From: Paenibacillus caseinilyticus
GTDB lineage: Bacteria > Bacillota > Bacilli > Paenibacillales > NBRC-103111
DNA: 64,000 bases
Assembly: GCF_027533645.1 (NCBI RefSeq)
Contig: NZ_JAQAGY010000010.1
Coordinates: forward strand, 186,001-250,000
Direction of reading: 5' to 3'
Each line of letters begins with the position of its first letter. Position 1 is the first letter of the stretch. Under the pieces are notes generated by a model, which ran no database searches, was not told where the DNA came from, and worked only from the letters and a program-made list of their open reading frames with translations. Of the stretch, positions 34,240-43,349 are shown piece after piece. Both the position numbers and the translations under genes were made by a program.

Positions 34240-37200
34240 ATGGGTTTCATATTGACGGAGGAAAGCATCAAGGGGCTGTGCGGCCGGTTCTCTTACGAGG
34301 AGGGAGAAGCGTACTATGAGGGGGGCAAAGTAAACCTGCTGCCAGGAGATAGGATGTCGGGCCTGCCCGCAATCTACGAAGCGGACGTCGAAGGGGAACG
34401 GGGGCTCTGCCGGGTATCGGTCGATCTCGACCGGGAGGGCGAGGTGTATTCGGAATGCTCCTGTCCCGCCTACCATCCGGATGACAAATACTGTGCGCAT
34501 ATTGCCGCCGTGCTGATGAATCTGCACAGGGACCCGCCCCCGGAGCCCGAGGAAGACGAAGCGGTGGACGGGCAGCTTGCCGAAGGCATGCTCGGTCTCT
34601 TCGGCTATAAGCCGCGGCGTGCGAGCGGGGCCAGGCCTCTCTTCGATACCCGCACGGTGCTGGGAGCGGAGTTCACCTGTAAGCCCGTCGCCTACGGAGA
34701 CGGCCGGAGTATGCTCGTGCTCACGCTGAGAATGGGGGCTAAGCGGCTGCATCCCGTGCAGCATATCAGGGAGCTGCTCGAGGCTATTGACCGGAGGGAG
34801 CCCTATGGGATCGCCAAAGGGTTCCGCTATGACCCTGATCTGCACAGTTTCGCCGAAGCGGATGACGCGGTGCTCCGCTGCCTCATCGGGATCTGCCGCA
34901 ATGAGACGCTCTACCGGGACCCGTCCTGGAGCGGCAGCCGTACGCAAGCGGCCGGACGGGAACAGGCGCTCGAGCTTCCACCCTATGTCTGGGATACGCT
35001 GTCTCCTCTGCTCGCTGCGGCTCCAGCAGTGCGGATCGAACAGAACGGAGCTGTGCATGCCGGTATAACGGTCGCGGGGGGAACCCTCCCTCTGGAGTTC
35101 CGTCTCGCCGAAGTGCCCGCTGATGAGGACAGGCAGAGGCAGGCTTACCTGCTTGAAGTGGAAGGGCTGGACCGGATTGTCGTACTGGAGGCATACCGGC
35201 TCGTCCTGTGCGAGGGCACGTTCCGGACAGTGCCGGAGGAGGAGTGCGTCCGGCTCTCGGAGCTGAAGCGTATGCTCGGGGCCGCACGCCGCAGAGCGGT
35301 CCGTATCGGCGCGGAGCAGGCGGAGTCGTTCCTCGAGAAGGTCATTCCCGGCCTGGCGAAGCTCGGCAGCGTCCGGATCGAGGAGGAGGTGTCGGAGCGG
35401 ATTCTGCACGCTCCGCTGAAGGCTAGACTGTATCTCGACCGCGTGAGGGACCGGCTGCTTGCCGCACTGGAGTTCCAGTACGGCGACCTGATTATCAATC
35501 CGCTCGAGGACGCGGCTTCGGAGCGGACGTCGGGACCGATCCTGATGCGGGACGGCGAGCGGGAACGGGCCATTCTGGAGCTCATGGAGCAGGGGGAATT
35601 CGCGAAGACGGAAGCCGGGTACGTGATGGATGAGGAAGAGGCGGAGTACGACTTCCTCTACCGGGTCGTACCGCAGCTGGAGAAGCTGTTGCAGGTGTTC
35701 GCCACCTCGGCCGTCAAGCTCAGAGTCGTCACCGGGACCCTCCTCCCCAAGGCCACCGTGGATGTCGGCGAGCGCACCGACTGGCTGGAGTTCAAGTTCG
35801 AGCTGCAGGGCATCCCCGAATCCGAGATCCGGCGGCTGCTGCATTCGCTTCAGGAGAAGCGCCGCTATCACCGGCTGCCGGACGGCTCTTTGCTGCCGCT
35901 CGAGGGGGAGGCATTCCAGGAAATCCTCCGTACGATGACGGAGCTCGGGATCCGGCCGGAGCAGCTGTCTGGCCCGGTGCTGCGTCTGCCCGTCTTCCGG
36001 GGACTTCACCTGGCGGAGGCGGACGGGCGGAGCGGCTCGGTGAGCCTCGGCAAATCGCTGCGGCGGATGCTGGAGCATATGCGCAACCCGGATCACTTGG
36101 AGTTCCCGGTTCCGGACCGCGTGGCCCCGGTGCTCCGGGATTATCAGGCCTACGGTTATCAATGGATGAAGACGCTCGCGCGCTACGGCTTCGGCGGCAT
36201 CCTCGCCGACGATATGGGGCTCGGCAAGACGCTGCAGAGCATCGCGTTCCTGCTCTCCGTGCTTCCCGAGATTCGGGAGGAGCGCCAGCCGGCACTGGTG
36301 GTCTGCCCCGCTTCGCTCATGTACAACTGGCTCGGGGAGCTGCGGAAGTTCGCGCCGGAGATCCGCGCGGTGGTCGCCGACGGCAGCAGGACGCAGCGCA
36401 ATGCCCTGCTGCGGGACTCAGGGCCGGGAGCGGATGTCATCATCACCTCGTATCCCCTGCTGCGGAGGGATATCGCCTGGTATGCCGGACAAACCTTCCA
36501 CACGCTGATCCTCGACGAGGCGCAGGCGTACAAGAACCATGCGACGCAGACGGCGCAGGCGGTCGGGGCGGTCCGCGCCAGGGTCCGGTTCGCACTCACC
36601 GGGACACCGGTGGAGAACCGGCTCGAAGAGCTGTGGTCGATCTACAACGGGGTGTTCCCTGAGCTGCTGCCGCCTCGCAGCCTCTTCCATGAACTGACCC
36701 GGGAGTCCGTGGCGCGGCGGATCCGTCCGTTCCTGCTCCGCAGGCTGAAGACCGACGTGCTGAAGGAGCTGCCGGACAAGATCGAGACGCTCCAGTCCTC
36801 CGAGCTGCTCCCGGAGCAGAAGAAGCTGTATGCGGCGTACCTTGCGCAGCTCCAGGAAGAAACGCTGAAGCATTTGAGCGAGCAGGGCTTCGAGAAGCAC
36901 CGCATACGGATTCTGGCCGGCTTGACGCGCCTGCGCCAGCTGTGCTGCCATCCGGCTTTGTTCGTCGAGGGCTACGAGGGGAGCTCGGCCAAGTTCGAGC
37001 AGCTGCTCGAACTCATCGACGACTGCCGGAGCGCGGGAAGGCGGCTGCTCGTCTTCTCGCAGTTTACCGAGATGCTCGGCATCATCTCGCGGGAGCTCGG
37101 ATACCGCGGGGTGCCGTTCTTCTATCTCGACGGCCGGACGCCTGCCGCCGAGCGGGTCGAGCTCTGCAGCCGGTTCAACGAGGGGGAAGGGGACCTCTTC

Positions 37201-37503
37201 CTCGTCTCGCTCAAGGCGGGCGGCACCGGCCTCAATCTGACGGGCGCAGATACCGTCGTCCTGTATGATCTGTGGTGGAACCCCGCCGTAGAGGAGCAGG
37301 CCGCGGGCCGGGCCCACCGGATCGGGCAGAAGCATGTCGTGCAGGTCGTCCGGCTCGTCGCGCGCGGCACGGTGGAGGACAAGATGTTCGAGCTGCAGCA
37401 GCGCAAGAAGAACCTTATCGAGGAGATCATCCGGCCGGGGGAGGAGACCTTATCCTCTCTCACCGAGCAGGAGGTGCGGGAGATTCTGATGCTTCACCCG
37501 TGA
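34240..37503 (+). CDS. SWIM zinc finger SNF2 family helicase
   Basis: A 1087-residue SF2 DNA translocase. N-terminally a SWIM zinc finger with the pattern CxCx(n)CxH (ECSCPAYHPDDKYCAHIAA, about residues 68-90), then a long SNF2-associated region, then the two helicase lobes (about 630-1075): motif I DDMGLGKT, motif II DEAQ, motif III LTGTPVENR, motif V KAGGTGLNLTGAD and motif VI QAAGRAHRIGQ. Bacterial RapA/SNF2-like proteins remodel nucleic acid-protein complexes such as stalled RNA polymerase; the exact role is unknown. I chose ATG 34240, nine bases after AGAGAGG. The 3' end overlaps the convergent VOC gene by 10 bases. Confidence 0.93.
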   Translation: MGFILTEESIKGLCGRFSYEEGEAYYEGGKVNLLPGDRMSGLPAIYEADVEGERGLCRVSVDLDREGEVYSECSCPAYHPDDKYCAHIAAVLMNLHRDPPPEPEEDEAVDGQLAEGMLGLFGYKPRRASGARPLFDTRTVLGAEFTCKPVAYGDGRSMLVLTLRMGAKRLHPVQHIRELLEAIDRREPYGIAKGFRYDPDLHSFAEADDAVLRCLIGICRNETLYRDPSWSGSRTQAAGREQALELPPYVWDTLSPLLAAAPAVRIEQNGAVHAGITVAGGTLPLEFRLAEVPADEDRQRQAYLLEVEGLDRIVVLEAYRLVLCEGTFRTVPEEECVRLSELKRMLGAARRRAVRIGAEQAESFLEKVIPGLAKLGSVRIEEEVSERILHAPLKARLYLDRVRDRLLAALEFQYGDLIINPLEDAASERTSGPILMRDGERERAILELMEQGEFAKTEAGYVMDEEEAEYDFLYRVVPQLEKLLQVFATSAVKLRVVTGTLLPKATVDVGERTDWLEFKFELQGIPESEIRRLLHSLQEKRRYHRLPDGSLLPLEGEAFQEILRTMTELGIRPEQLSGPVLRLPVFRGLHLAEADGRSGSVSLGKSLRRMLEHMRNPDHLEFPVPDRVAPVLRDYQAYGYQWMKTLARYGFGGILADDMGLGKTLQSIAFLLSVLPEIREERQPALVVCPASLMYNWLGELRKFAPEIRAVVADGSRTQRNALLRDSGPGADVIITSYPLLRRDIAWYAGQTFHTLILDEAQAYKNHATQTAQAVGAVRARVRFALTGTPVENRLEELWSIYNGVFPELLPPRSLFHELTRESVARRIRPFLLRRLKTDVLKELPDKIETLQSSELLPEQKKLYAAYLAQLQEETLKHLSEQGFEKHRIRILAGLTRLRQLCCHPALFVEGYEGSSAKFEQLLELIDDCRSAGRRLLVFSQFTEMLGIISRELGYRGVPFFYLDGRTPAAERVELCSRFNEGEGDLFLVSLKAGGTGLNLTGADTVVLYDLWWNPAVEEQAAGRAHRIGQKHVVQVVRLVARGTVEDKMFELQQRKKNLIEEIIRPGEETLSSLTEQEVREILMLHP

Positions 37504-37910
37504 AGGCGGGGCAGACCGCAGCCCTCCGGCGGCGCGATGACTTCCACCTTGATGCGGTCGGGATCTTCGAAGAATACGGCATAGTGCTCCGGACCGCCCG
37601 CATAAGGATACTTATCCCTATAAAGAAGGGGAACTGCTCTCTGCTCGAGCTCCGTGGCGATTTCGTCGACATGCTCTCTGGACCTGGCGACGAAAGCGAG
37701 ATGGTTCAAGCCGGGCCTGCGGCGGTGATACGGGATGTCCAGGAACCGTTCCTCGGCCTGAACGAACACGAGATAGGTTCCGTCCTTGATGAAGCTCACG
37801 CCCCCATCCCATTCGCGGTAGGGCCGGTAGTCCAAACGTCCGAGCAGCCAGCCCCAGAAAGCGCGGGAGGTTGTCAAGTCGGATACGTAACATTCGATAT
37901 GATGCAGCAA
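37494..37910 (-). CDS. VOC (glyoxalase/dioxygenase) superfamily protein
   Basis: A 138-residue protein of the vicinal oxygen chelate fold with paired beta-alpha-beta modules; LHHIECYVSDLTTSRAFW and LNHLAFVARSREHVDEI are the module starts, and a C-terminal FFEDPDRIKVEVI the end. Metal-ligand candidates are His near residue 4, His near 66 and Glu near 126. It may be a glyoxalase, resistance or lyase protein. The start is taken as the TTG at 37910, about ten bases after AGGAGGAGG; the open frame reaches 37949. Confidence 0.82.
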   Translation of the reverse strand: MLHHIECYVSDLTTSRAFWGWLLGRLDYRPYREWDGGVSFIKDGTYLVFVQAEERFLDIPYHRRRPGLNHLAFVARSREHVDEIATELEQRAVPLLYRDKYPYAGGPEHYAVFFEDPDRIKVEVIAPPEGCGLPRLHG

Positions 37911-38080
37911 GGGCAAGCGCCTCCTCCTACTTATACTGTTCTTAGTCATCCTGACGGGACGGCTGCCCTATAAGTTGCTGTGCCGCAGTCTGAAATCCTG
38001 CCTTGTACCTCACAGGTGGCTGGAGTACAATAGACCAATGATTGGCGGGATACCATTATGATGCAGGCAGGGTGGGGCAC

Positions 38081-38638
38081 ATGGAAGCGAACTTTTGTAT
38101 GAACTGCAGTGCGGCGCTGGAAGACCGGGATATGGACGGAACGATCCGCCGAGCCTGTCCCGAGTGCAGCTTTGTCCACTGGGGCAGTTACAGTATCGGG
38201 GTCGGCGCGCTGATTGTGAAGGAGAAGGCGTTCCTGCTTGTAAGGCGGGCGCAGAATCCGGGGATGGGCTACTGGACCAACCCGGGCGGGTATATCGAAC
38301 AGCTCGAGGGGATCGAGGAGACGATCCGCCGGGAAGTGCGGGAGGAGGCCGGGGTGGATGCGGTCGTACGCCGGATCATCGCGCTGCGGGACCAGCCTAG
38401 AACGATACATAACGTGTATATTGCATTCGAGATGGAATATGTGGGCGGGGAGCCGGTCCCGGATGGGGTCGAGGTGGACGCCGCCGGGTTCTTCACGCTG
38501 GAGGAGATCGAGTCGATGAATGTCGCGCCGTTCACGCGCTGGCTGCTGGATGCGGCGGCGAACGCGGGAGCGAACGGCCTCCATGCCGACGAAGCACCGG
38601 TAGTGCCGCTGGCGGGGTACGGTTTGTTCCGGGCTTGA
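38081..38638 (+). CDS. Nudix hydrolase with N-terminal zinc ribbon
   Basis: A 185-residue hydrolase of nucleoside diphosphate-linked compounds. A zinc ribbon (CMNC.. and CPEC; residues 6-28) precedes a Nudix domain with the box GGYIEQLEGIEETIRREVRE-EAG (about 68-92), which fits GX5EX7REUXEEXGU. The zinc-ribbon type recalls NudC-like NADH pyrophosphatases and ADP-ribose hydrolases; substrate unassigned. The ATG at 38081 follows AGGGTGGGG. Confidence 0.85.
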   Translation: MEANFCMNCSAALEDRDMDGTIRRACPECSFVHWGSYSIGVGALIVKEKAFLLVRRAQNPGMGYWTNPGGYIEQLEGIEETIRREVREEAGVDAVVRRIIALRDQPRTIHNVYIAFEMEYVGGEPVPDGVEVDAAGFFTLEEIESMNVAPFTRWLLDAAANAGANGLHADEAPVVPLAGYGLFRA

Positions 38639-38814
38639 AGGCCTCGGAGCCCCGAGACGCAGGCAAGCGCAGGAATGGAATGAGGGAGGCTCCCTTTCGC
38701 AGCTTGATTTTGATGGGCGGCGGGGAGCTTTTTGTCCATTCAAGTGCATGCTTCCCCAAGAGTGCCCCGTTGAACAGCTTGAAAAATATTGCAGTCCGTA
38801 AGAACAGGAAACAA
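38639..38814. other. Spacer before the TetR promoter
   Basis: About 175 bases; nothing recognised. Confidence 0.3.
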
Positions 38815-38844
38815 TTGACAGACCATCCGCTCTTCGATTAATAT
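38815..38844 (+). promoter_or_regulatory. Promoter of the TetR gene
   Basis: TTGACA (38815-38820) and TAATAT (38839-38844) with an 18-base spacer. The -10 element overlaps the 5' edge of the 18-bp operator, which suits autorepression. Confidence 0.7.
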
Positions 38845-38860
38845 TTATTTATCAATAAAT
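38843..38860. promoter_or_regulatory. TetR operator, copy 1
   Basis: ATTTATTTATCAATAAAT, an inverted repeat with arms ATTTATT and AATAAAT around TATC. The same 18 bases occur at 39589-39606, upstream of the next gene. Confidence 0.75.
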
Positions 38861-38879
38861 CAAATGGGGTGCAAAGCTG

Positions 38880-39398
38880 TTGGTCCGCGAGAGCAAAAAA
38901 GAACAAATCATCGATGGAGCCGTGGGCATCTTCGCGGAGCGCGGTTATTACAAGGCGACTACCGCACTCGTGGCCAAAGCGGCGGGGGTTACCCAGCCGT
39001 ATGTGTTTCACTTTTTCAAGAACAAGGAAGAACTCTTCTTGGCCGTGATCGACCGTGCAATGAACCGGATGCGCGATGCCTTCAATCAGGCCGAGGCGCC
39101 GGCAGACCAGCTGACCGATACGATGGGCGGGGCGTTCATGGAAATTCTGGAAGCGCACCGGGACGAGACGCTGATGGTCATGCAGGCGTATGTAATCGCC
39201 GAGCCGCAGATCCGGGAGCATGTCCGCGGGAGATATGAGCTCATCTATGATACCATCTCGGCGAAGTATGTAGAATCGGGACTTCCGCCTTGCAGTGCGG
39301 CCGAAGCTGCCTCGAAGTTCATGGGCATGGGCCTGCTCATTACCGCTTCCGAGGTGCTGGGCCTGCCGCGGATCGCGTGTTTAGATTTAGAGGTGTAG
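38880..39398 (+). CDS. TetR-family transcriptional repressor
   Basis: A 172-residue regulator with a TetR helix-turn-helix at residues 8-55 (IIDGAVGIFAERGYYKATTALVAKAAGVTQPYVFHFFKNKEELF) and a helical ligand domain of about 115 residues, short for the family. The start is a TTG with GGGGTG about 10 bases upstream. The 18-bp palindromes in front of this gene and of the 39626 gene strongly suggest autoregulation and control of the downstream membrane-protein pair. The inducing ligand is unknown. Confidence 0.88.
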   Translation: MVRESKKEQIIDGAVGIFAERGYYKATTALVAKAAGVTQPYVFHFFKNKEELFLAVIDRAMNRMRDAFNQAEAPADQLTDTMGGAFMEILEAHRDETLMVMQAYVIAEPQIREHVRGRYELIYDTISAKYVESGLPPCSAAEAASKFMGMGLLITASEVLGLPRIACLDLEV

Positions 39399-39588
39399 TG
39401 CGTGCCGGTACGGTGCGTGCTGACATGGAGCGATGGCTTGGGTTGAGATTCAAGGTAAGGAGCCCGGGTGATTCCGTGAGGCCCTATTGTTCGGCCAGCA
39501 TACATTCCTGCTTCATCTTCCACCACTCATTGCGCTAACCAAGGGTTACGGACAGGGCAGCAGACGCTGCCTTTTTCTAAAGAGATTC
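39399..39588. other. Intergenic spacer before operator copy 2
   Basis: About 190 bases, nothing recognised beyond the operator that follows. Confidence 0.3.
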
Positions 39589-39606
39589 ATTTATTTATCA
39601 ATAAAT
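39589..39606. promoter_or_regulatory. TetR operator, copy 2
   Basis: Identical 18 bases (ATTTATTTATCAATAAAT) 20 bases before the start of the membrane-protein gene. Confidence 0.75.
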
Positions 39607-39625
39607 AATAAAGTGGAAGGGATGG

Positions 39626-40549
39626 ATGGGTGTTATGCAGGAAAAAATGGCCAAACAAGCATCGCTGCAGCTGGAGGAGCAGACATTGTTCAAAGGAGAA
39701 CGGAAGTTTATACTTGTGGGGTTATTGGGTCTGGCCCTAGCCGTGCTGCTCCGGGTCCTGATCTTGTGGAAAGGGGCGGTTGTACTGCCGGAGGGAGACC
39801 TGGAAAGTGCCTTTTCGTTCAATGCCGCTCTTGGGATCTTCGTGCTGTCCATAGGTGCGGTCCTGCCTCTGAGCGGGATGAGGGAAGCAGGGAAGCGGAG
39901 GTTCCGCGTACTGTTTCTCTCCGGGGCGCTGTATGCTTACCTGATTGAGACGATCCAGCATCTCCGGGGCATCAACCCGCGCTTCTCGCAGGCGGGCTCG
40001 ACTGTGGACTCGATCTTCGGGCTGCTGTTCGGGATTGACTCTATGCTGCTGATTCTGGCCACGATCCTGGTGGCGGTCCCTTTCTTCCGCCGCCGGCCTG
40101 CAGGGGACCGTACCCTGCTGGTCATCGGCATCCGGTATGCTTTCGTATCCACCATGCTGGCATTTGTGGCAGGCATAGCTATGATTGCTCTGCAAAGCCG
40201 TTTTACGGGCTCATCCGGCAACTTCATGGTGCTGCACGGACTCGGATTTCACGCACTGCAGACGGTGCCGCTTCTCGGCTGGCTGCTCGAATTCGACGGG
40301 GCGCAGTCCCGCCGCGCACGCAGGCTGCTTCATACCGGGGGGATTGCATGGAACCTGGGGGTTGTGCTGGTGGGCATTCAAACGTTCCTGGGATTCACGG
40401 TGTTCGAACCGAGCCCGCTTCCGCTGCTCGCCGCATTGCTGCTTCTGGTATGGGCAGCTGCAGCCGTAACGGCTTTCCTGCTCTGGCGCAGCCGGCCGGT
40501 CCGGCGGGAGAGGGAGGGAGGTGCGGCTCCGGCGGAAGGAAGGGCATGA
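39626..40549 (+). CDS. TetR-regulated multi-pass membrane protein
   Basis: A 307-residue integral membrane protein with about eight hydrophobic segments, a charged N-terminal tail (MQEKMAKQASLQLEE) and an Arg-rich C-terminal tail. I recognise no family. HGLGFHALQTVPLLGW holds two His within a membrane-bordering segment, which might bind a cofactor or metal. The ATG at 39626 or 39635 could be used; GGAAGGG lies upstream of both. The TetR operator 20 bases upstream and the ABA4-like gene 130 bases downstream suggest an inducible two-gene unit. Confidence 0.7.
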   Translation: MGVMQEKMAKQASLQLEEQTLFKGERKFILVGLLGLALAVLLRVLILWKGAVVLPEGDLESAFSFNAALGIFVLSIGAVLPLSGMREAGKRRFRVLFLSGALYAYLIETIQHLRGINPRFSQAGSTVDSIFGLLFGIDSMLLILATILVAVPFFRRRPAGDRTLLVIGIRYAFVSTMLAFVAGIAMIALQSRFTGSSGNFMVLHGLGFHALQTVPLLGWLLEFDGAQSRRARRLLHTGGIAWNLGVVLVGIQTFLGFTVFEPSPLPLLAALLLLVWAAAAVTAFLLWRSRPVRREREGGAAPAEGRA

Positions 40550-40679
40550 CGTGGAATCCGCGAGTATTGCACAAGCTTCATATGAATAAACCGGCTGCAG
40601 ATTTCGGCGATGGTTCCGCATGGATGATCTGACGGTGGCATCATTCCAATCCTTTAGTAAGACTAGAAGAGGTGCGCAC

Positions 40680-41108
40680 ATGTATTCTTGGTTGTTTGCC
40701 GCAGCGGGGTTCGCAACCCCCTTTTGGCTGCTCATGATCTTCCTGCCGGGCTGGCGCGTTACGAAGTATTTGGCGGACCGTCAGGTGTTCCCGGTCCTGC
40801 TCGCCCTGCTGTATACGGTCGGTGTCGGTACTGCTGTCGTACAAGGAGGCTTGGGATTCGTCCGGGACTTCGGGTCGGAGGAAGGCGTCATCCGTCTTTT
40901 GGCCGCTCCGGAATTTGCCCTTATCGTATGGATACATATTCTCTGCTTCGACCAGGCCATCGGACACCGGATCTACCGGGAGAACATGGAGCATCGCGTC
41001 GTCCCGCTGCCCGTCCAGTCCATTCTTCTGTTCCTCACGCTGATGTTCGGCCCGTTCGGCTGGCTCCTGTATACGGGGCTGCGGGCGCTGCGGAGGCGGA
41101 CTGCTTAA
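40680..41108 (+). CDS. ABA4-like membrane protein (DUF4281)
   Basis: A 142-residue membrane protein with four hydrophobic segments; the FATPFWLLMIFLPGW start, WIHILCFDQAIGHRIYRE centre and LMFGPFGWLLY end match the ABA4/DUF4281 family. In plants ABA4 is needed for neoxanthin formation; bacterial members are uncharacterised but often sit with carotenoid or lipid genes. I chose ATG 40680, which has AGAAGAGG upstream; the frame is open to 40620. It lies downstream of the TetR-controlled membrane protein gene in the same direction. Confidence 0.8.
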   Translation: MYSWLFAAAGFATPFWLLMIFLPGWRVTKYLADRQVFPVLLALLYTVGVGTAVVQGGLGFVRDFGSEEGVIRLLAAPEFALIVWIHILCFDQAIGHRIYRENMEHRVVPLPVQSILLFLTLMFGPFGWLLYTGLRALRRRTA

Positions 41109-41160
41109 CCGTATTGGGGGGAGCGTAAGGACGACCAGACCTGCTTGTCCCCCATAAAAA

Positions 41161-41207
41161 TTCAAAAGCGCCATAGTCGCTCCCCCAGCGTCTATGGCGC
41201 TTTTGAA
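41161..41207. terminator. Strong 16-bp-arm hairpin after the ABA4-like gene
   Basis: TTCAAAAGCGCCATAG (41161-41176) and CTATGGCGCTTTTGAA (41192-41207) are exact complements with T- and A-rich ends. Repeat A copy 4 follows. Confidence 0.75.
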
Positions 41208-41211
41208 TAGA

Positions 41212-41278
41212 TAAGACTTATATCCCGCCAGGGCTCGATCCTGTCTTCTTAGATAAAGTAACCGGCAAGCAGCCGTTC
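41212..41278 (+). repeat. Intergenic repeat family A, copy 4
   Basis: TTATATCCCGCCAGGGCTCG and the ATCCTGTCTTCTTAGAT continuation match the 5' half of copies 1 and 3. Its 3' half is different: AACCGGCAAGCAGCCGTTCTTG forms a short stem-loop. Confidence 0.65.
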
Positions 41279-41362
41279 TTGAAGATCCTGGAAGGAATTC
41301 GGGGAGAGGGGCTCGAAGTTATATGTAGAGGGAAGCGTAAACGATCATTGGGGAGGATACAC

Positions 41363-42286
41363 ATGAGTACTGTGGAAATCAGAAGACTGGCGGATTGTAC
41401 GCTGAACGATGCCGTTCAGGCATGGAACCAGGGGTTCAGCGACTATTATATCGATATTCCCATGACGGCAAGCCTGTTCACTCGTGTGAAGTACGGTATC
41501 GAAGATATTCATCCTGACCATTCGTTCCTGGCTTATGTAGGCGGGGTGCCCGTAGGCCTGCTGCTGAACGGGATCCGAAGCATTCGTGGACGGAAGGTGG
41601 TCTGGAACGGCGGGACGGCGGTAGCCCCAGGCTTCCGGCGGCTGGGCGTCGGCCGGGAACTCATGACACGGACGCTGGAAGAATACAGGGCGCTGAGAGT
41701 AGATTCAGCCCAGTTGGAAGCGGTCTCACAGAATGAACGCGCGATCGCCCTCTACAAGCAGTTCGGCTACCGTACTGTGGAGACGCTCCATGTGTACGGG
41801 GGCGAGGTCGCGGAGGACGGCGGCCGTTCAACGGAGAAGCGCCCGCGTGAGGCTTCGGCGAATCGTGCCGGTGCCTATGTGCTGCGGCCGGCAAGCCCGC
41901 GGGAGGCTGCCGAGATGGCCTTCCATCCGGACCCGGTACCTTGGCAGATGCAGTGGGGCAGCGCGAAGGAAGGGCAGGCGGTGATCGCAGAGGATCCGGG
42001 GACGGGAAGGACGGCCGGCTATCTCTTGTACAGGAACGCGTACAACGAAGAAGGCAAACTGGCAGCGACTTCGATTCTGCAGTGCTGCACGGACGGAGGA
42101 CGCCAGGATACCCAGGAGATTCTGCAGGTACTGCTCCGCAGTGTGCTGTCTGTCGGCGGGGCCCGCAGAGTGACCGCGAACGCCGTGCCGGATACGCAGC
42201 CTCATCTGATGAAAGCGCTGGATTCACTCGGACTGCAGCGGAAGATGCAGCAGGTGCATATGGCCTGCAGACCCTGCCAGGAGTAG
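41363..42286 (+). CDS. GNAT acetyltransferase with C-terminal extension
   Basis: A 307-residue protein. Residues 1-155 form a GNAT domain with the acetyl-CoA loop VAPGFRRLGVGRELM and a typical QNERAIALYKQFGYR. Residues 175-307 look like a second, degenerate GNAT-like half (AGYLLYRNAYNEEGKLAATSI). Substrate unknown. GGGGAGG precedes the ATG at 41363; the frame is open to 41279 into repeat A. Confidence 0.85.
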   Translation: MSTVEIRRLADCTLNDAVQAWNQGFSDYYIDIPMTASLFTRVKYGIEDIHPDHSFLAYVGGVPVGLLLNGIRSIRGRKVVWNGGTAVAPGFRRLGVGRELMTRTLEEYRALRVDSAQLEAVSQNERAIALYKQFGYRTVETLHVYGGEVAEDGGRSTEKRPREASANRAGAYVLRPASPREAAEMAFHPDPVPWQMQWGSAKEGQAVIAEDPGTGRTAGYLLYRNAYNEEGKLAATSILQCCTDGGRQDTQEILQVLLRSVLSVGGARRVTANAVPDTQPHLMKALDSLGLQRKMQQVHMACRPCQE

Positions 42287-42334
42287 AATGGTCCTCTAAG
42301 GGAACACCAGGCAGGCCTGCATCGTCTAATAGGC

Positions 42335-42577
42335 ATGAAACCAACACGCGTACGTCTATGGCTGGCCGGTATTGCGGCCTTGTTCCTCGTCCTGTATTGT
42401 CCGGGGGGCTGGATGCTCCTCCCTCTAGGGTGTTTGGCAGCAGGCATCAAGCGAATCAGGAGTCGCCGCAAATTCGGGAAGCTTCTGATCGTGGCCGCCT
42501 TCCTTCTGTTCATCATCCCTTATCTGCTGCTGGCCTGGGTCTGGCTGCGGATGGAACCCATGGAGTTCGTCGATTAA
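42335..42577 (+). CDS. Small membrane protein
   Basis: An 80-residue protein with two or three hydrophobic segments separated by a basic IKRIRSRRKFGKLL loop. The ribosome binding site is poor, so the start and even the existence of the gene are moderately uncertain. Confidence 0.45.
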   Translation: MKPTRVRLWLAGIAALFLVLYCPGGWMLLPLGCLAAGIKRIRSRRKFGKLLIVAAFLLFIIPYLLLAWVWLRMEPMEFVD

Positions 42578-42681
42578 GCGCAGCTTCGTCTGACAGAGCC
42601 TGCCGCGCTGCCGCAGAAGCAGCCTCTTGCATCGTGCGCCGTCTCCCGCTAAGCTTAGGGGTATAAAGAACGGCAACAGGA

Positions 42682-43170
42682 ATGGAGACCAGGCACATCA
42701 TGCATCCACCGAACGATCATGTCTTCTGTCTGCTTGAGCGCGAGATTGCGGTGTTCGTCCGCCGGGCGGAGGCCGCCAGAATCGCGCTGCTGAAGGACCA
42801 CCAGATGGACCGCTCTACCTACCTGCTGCTTCAGGAGCTCAGCGGCAGGGGGCCGCTCGGCATCAAGGCCTTGGCGGAGGCGCTCTTGCTGGACATATCG
42901 ACGGCGAGCCGGCAGACGGCGGCGCTGGAAGAGAAGGGGTATGTCGAGCGTATCACCGACCCGAGAGACGCGCGGTACAAGCTGCTGCGGATCACAGAGG
43001 AAGGACGCGTGCAGCTGGGCGGGATGGGCCGGACCCGGGCCGCATTCTACGCCGGGCTGCTCAAGGAATGGCCCGAGGAAGAAGCAAGGGCGCTTGGCGA
43101 GCTCATAGCCAAGTTCAACCGCACGACCGGTAAGTATATCGCAGGGTATCGGGCTGCGGAGGAAACGTAG
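42682..43170 (+). CDS. MarR-family transcriptional regulator
   Basis: A 162-residue winged-helix regulator: LGIKALAEALLLDISTASRQTAALEEKGYVERITDPRDARYKLLRITEEG is a complete MarR DNA-binding region with the conserved D-x-R wing. The start may be ATG 42682 or ATG 42700. It is convergent with the P450 gene at 43350, and an inverted repeat in the P450 promoter is a plausible target. Confidence 0.88.
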   Translation: METRHIMHPPNDHVFCLLEREIAVFVRRAEAARIALLKDHQMDRSTYLLLQELSGRGPLGIKALAEALLLDISTASRQTAALEEKGYVERITDPRDARYKLLRITEEGRVQLGGMGRTRAAFYAGLLKEWPEEEARALGELIAKFNRTTGKYIAGYRAAEET

Positions 43171-43241
43171 GAAGCGAAGGGATGCCTTGCATCCCCACTC
43201 ACTAGCAGCAAGAGATAGGAACACACGCTGCAGCATCGCAG

Positions 43242-43287
43242 CATAGCGAAGAAGCCGGTTCCCCAAGGGGCCGGCTTCTTCGCTATG
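43242..43287. terminator. Long hairpin between the MarR and P450 genes
   Basis: Seventeen-base arms, 43242-43258 and 43271-43287, exact complements (CATAGCGAAGAAGCCGG). No T-run, so termination is likely but not certain. Confidence 0.55.
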
Positions 43288-43349
43288 GAATGATCGATGC
43301 CTAGGAGTAAGAGGGCGGTAAGGCACCCGCCAGCCAAGGGCGGCGGCGT

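Noticed and set aside
33985-36162. 725-codon minus-strand frame opposite the SNF2 gene
   Set aside because: It is a shadow of the helicase gene; no family resemblance or ribosome binding site.
39626-41108. TetR-controlled pair as a multidrug exporter
   Set aside because: Neither protein shows MFS, RND, SMR or ABC features; the second is ABA4-like.
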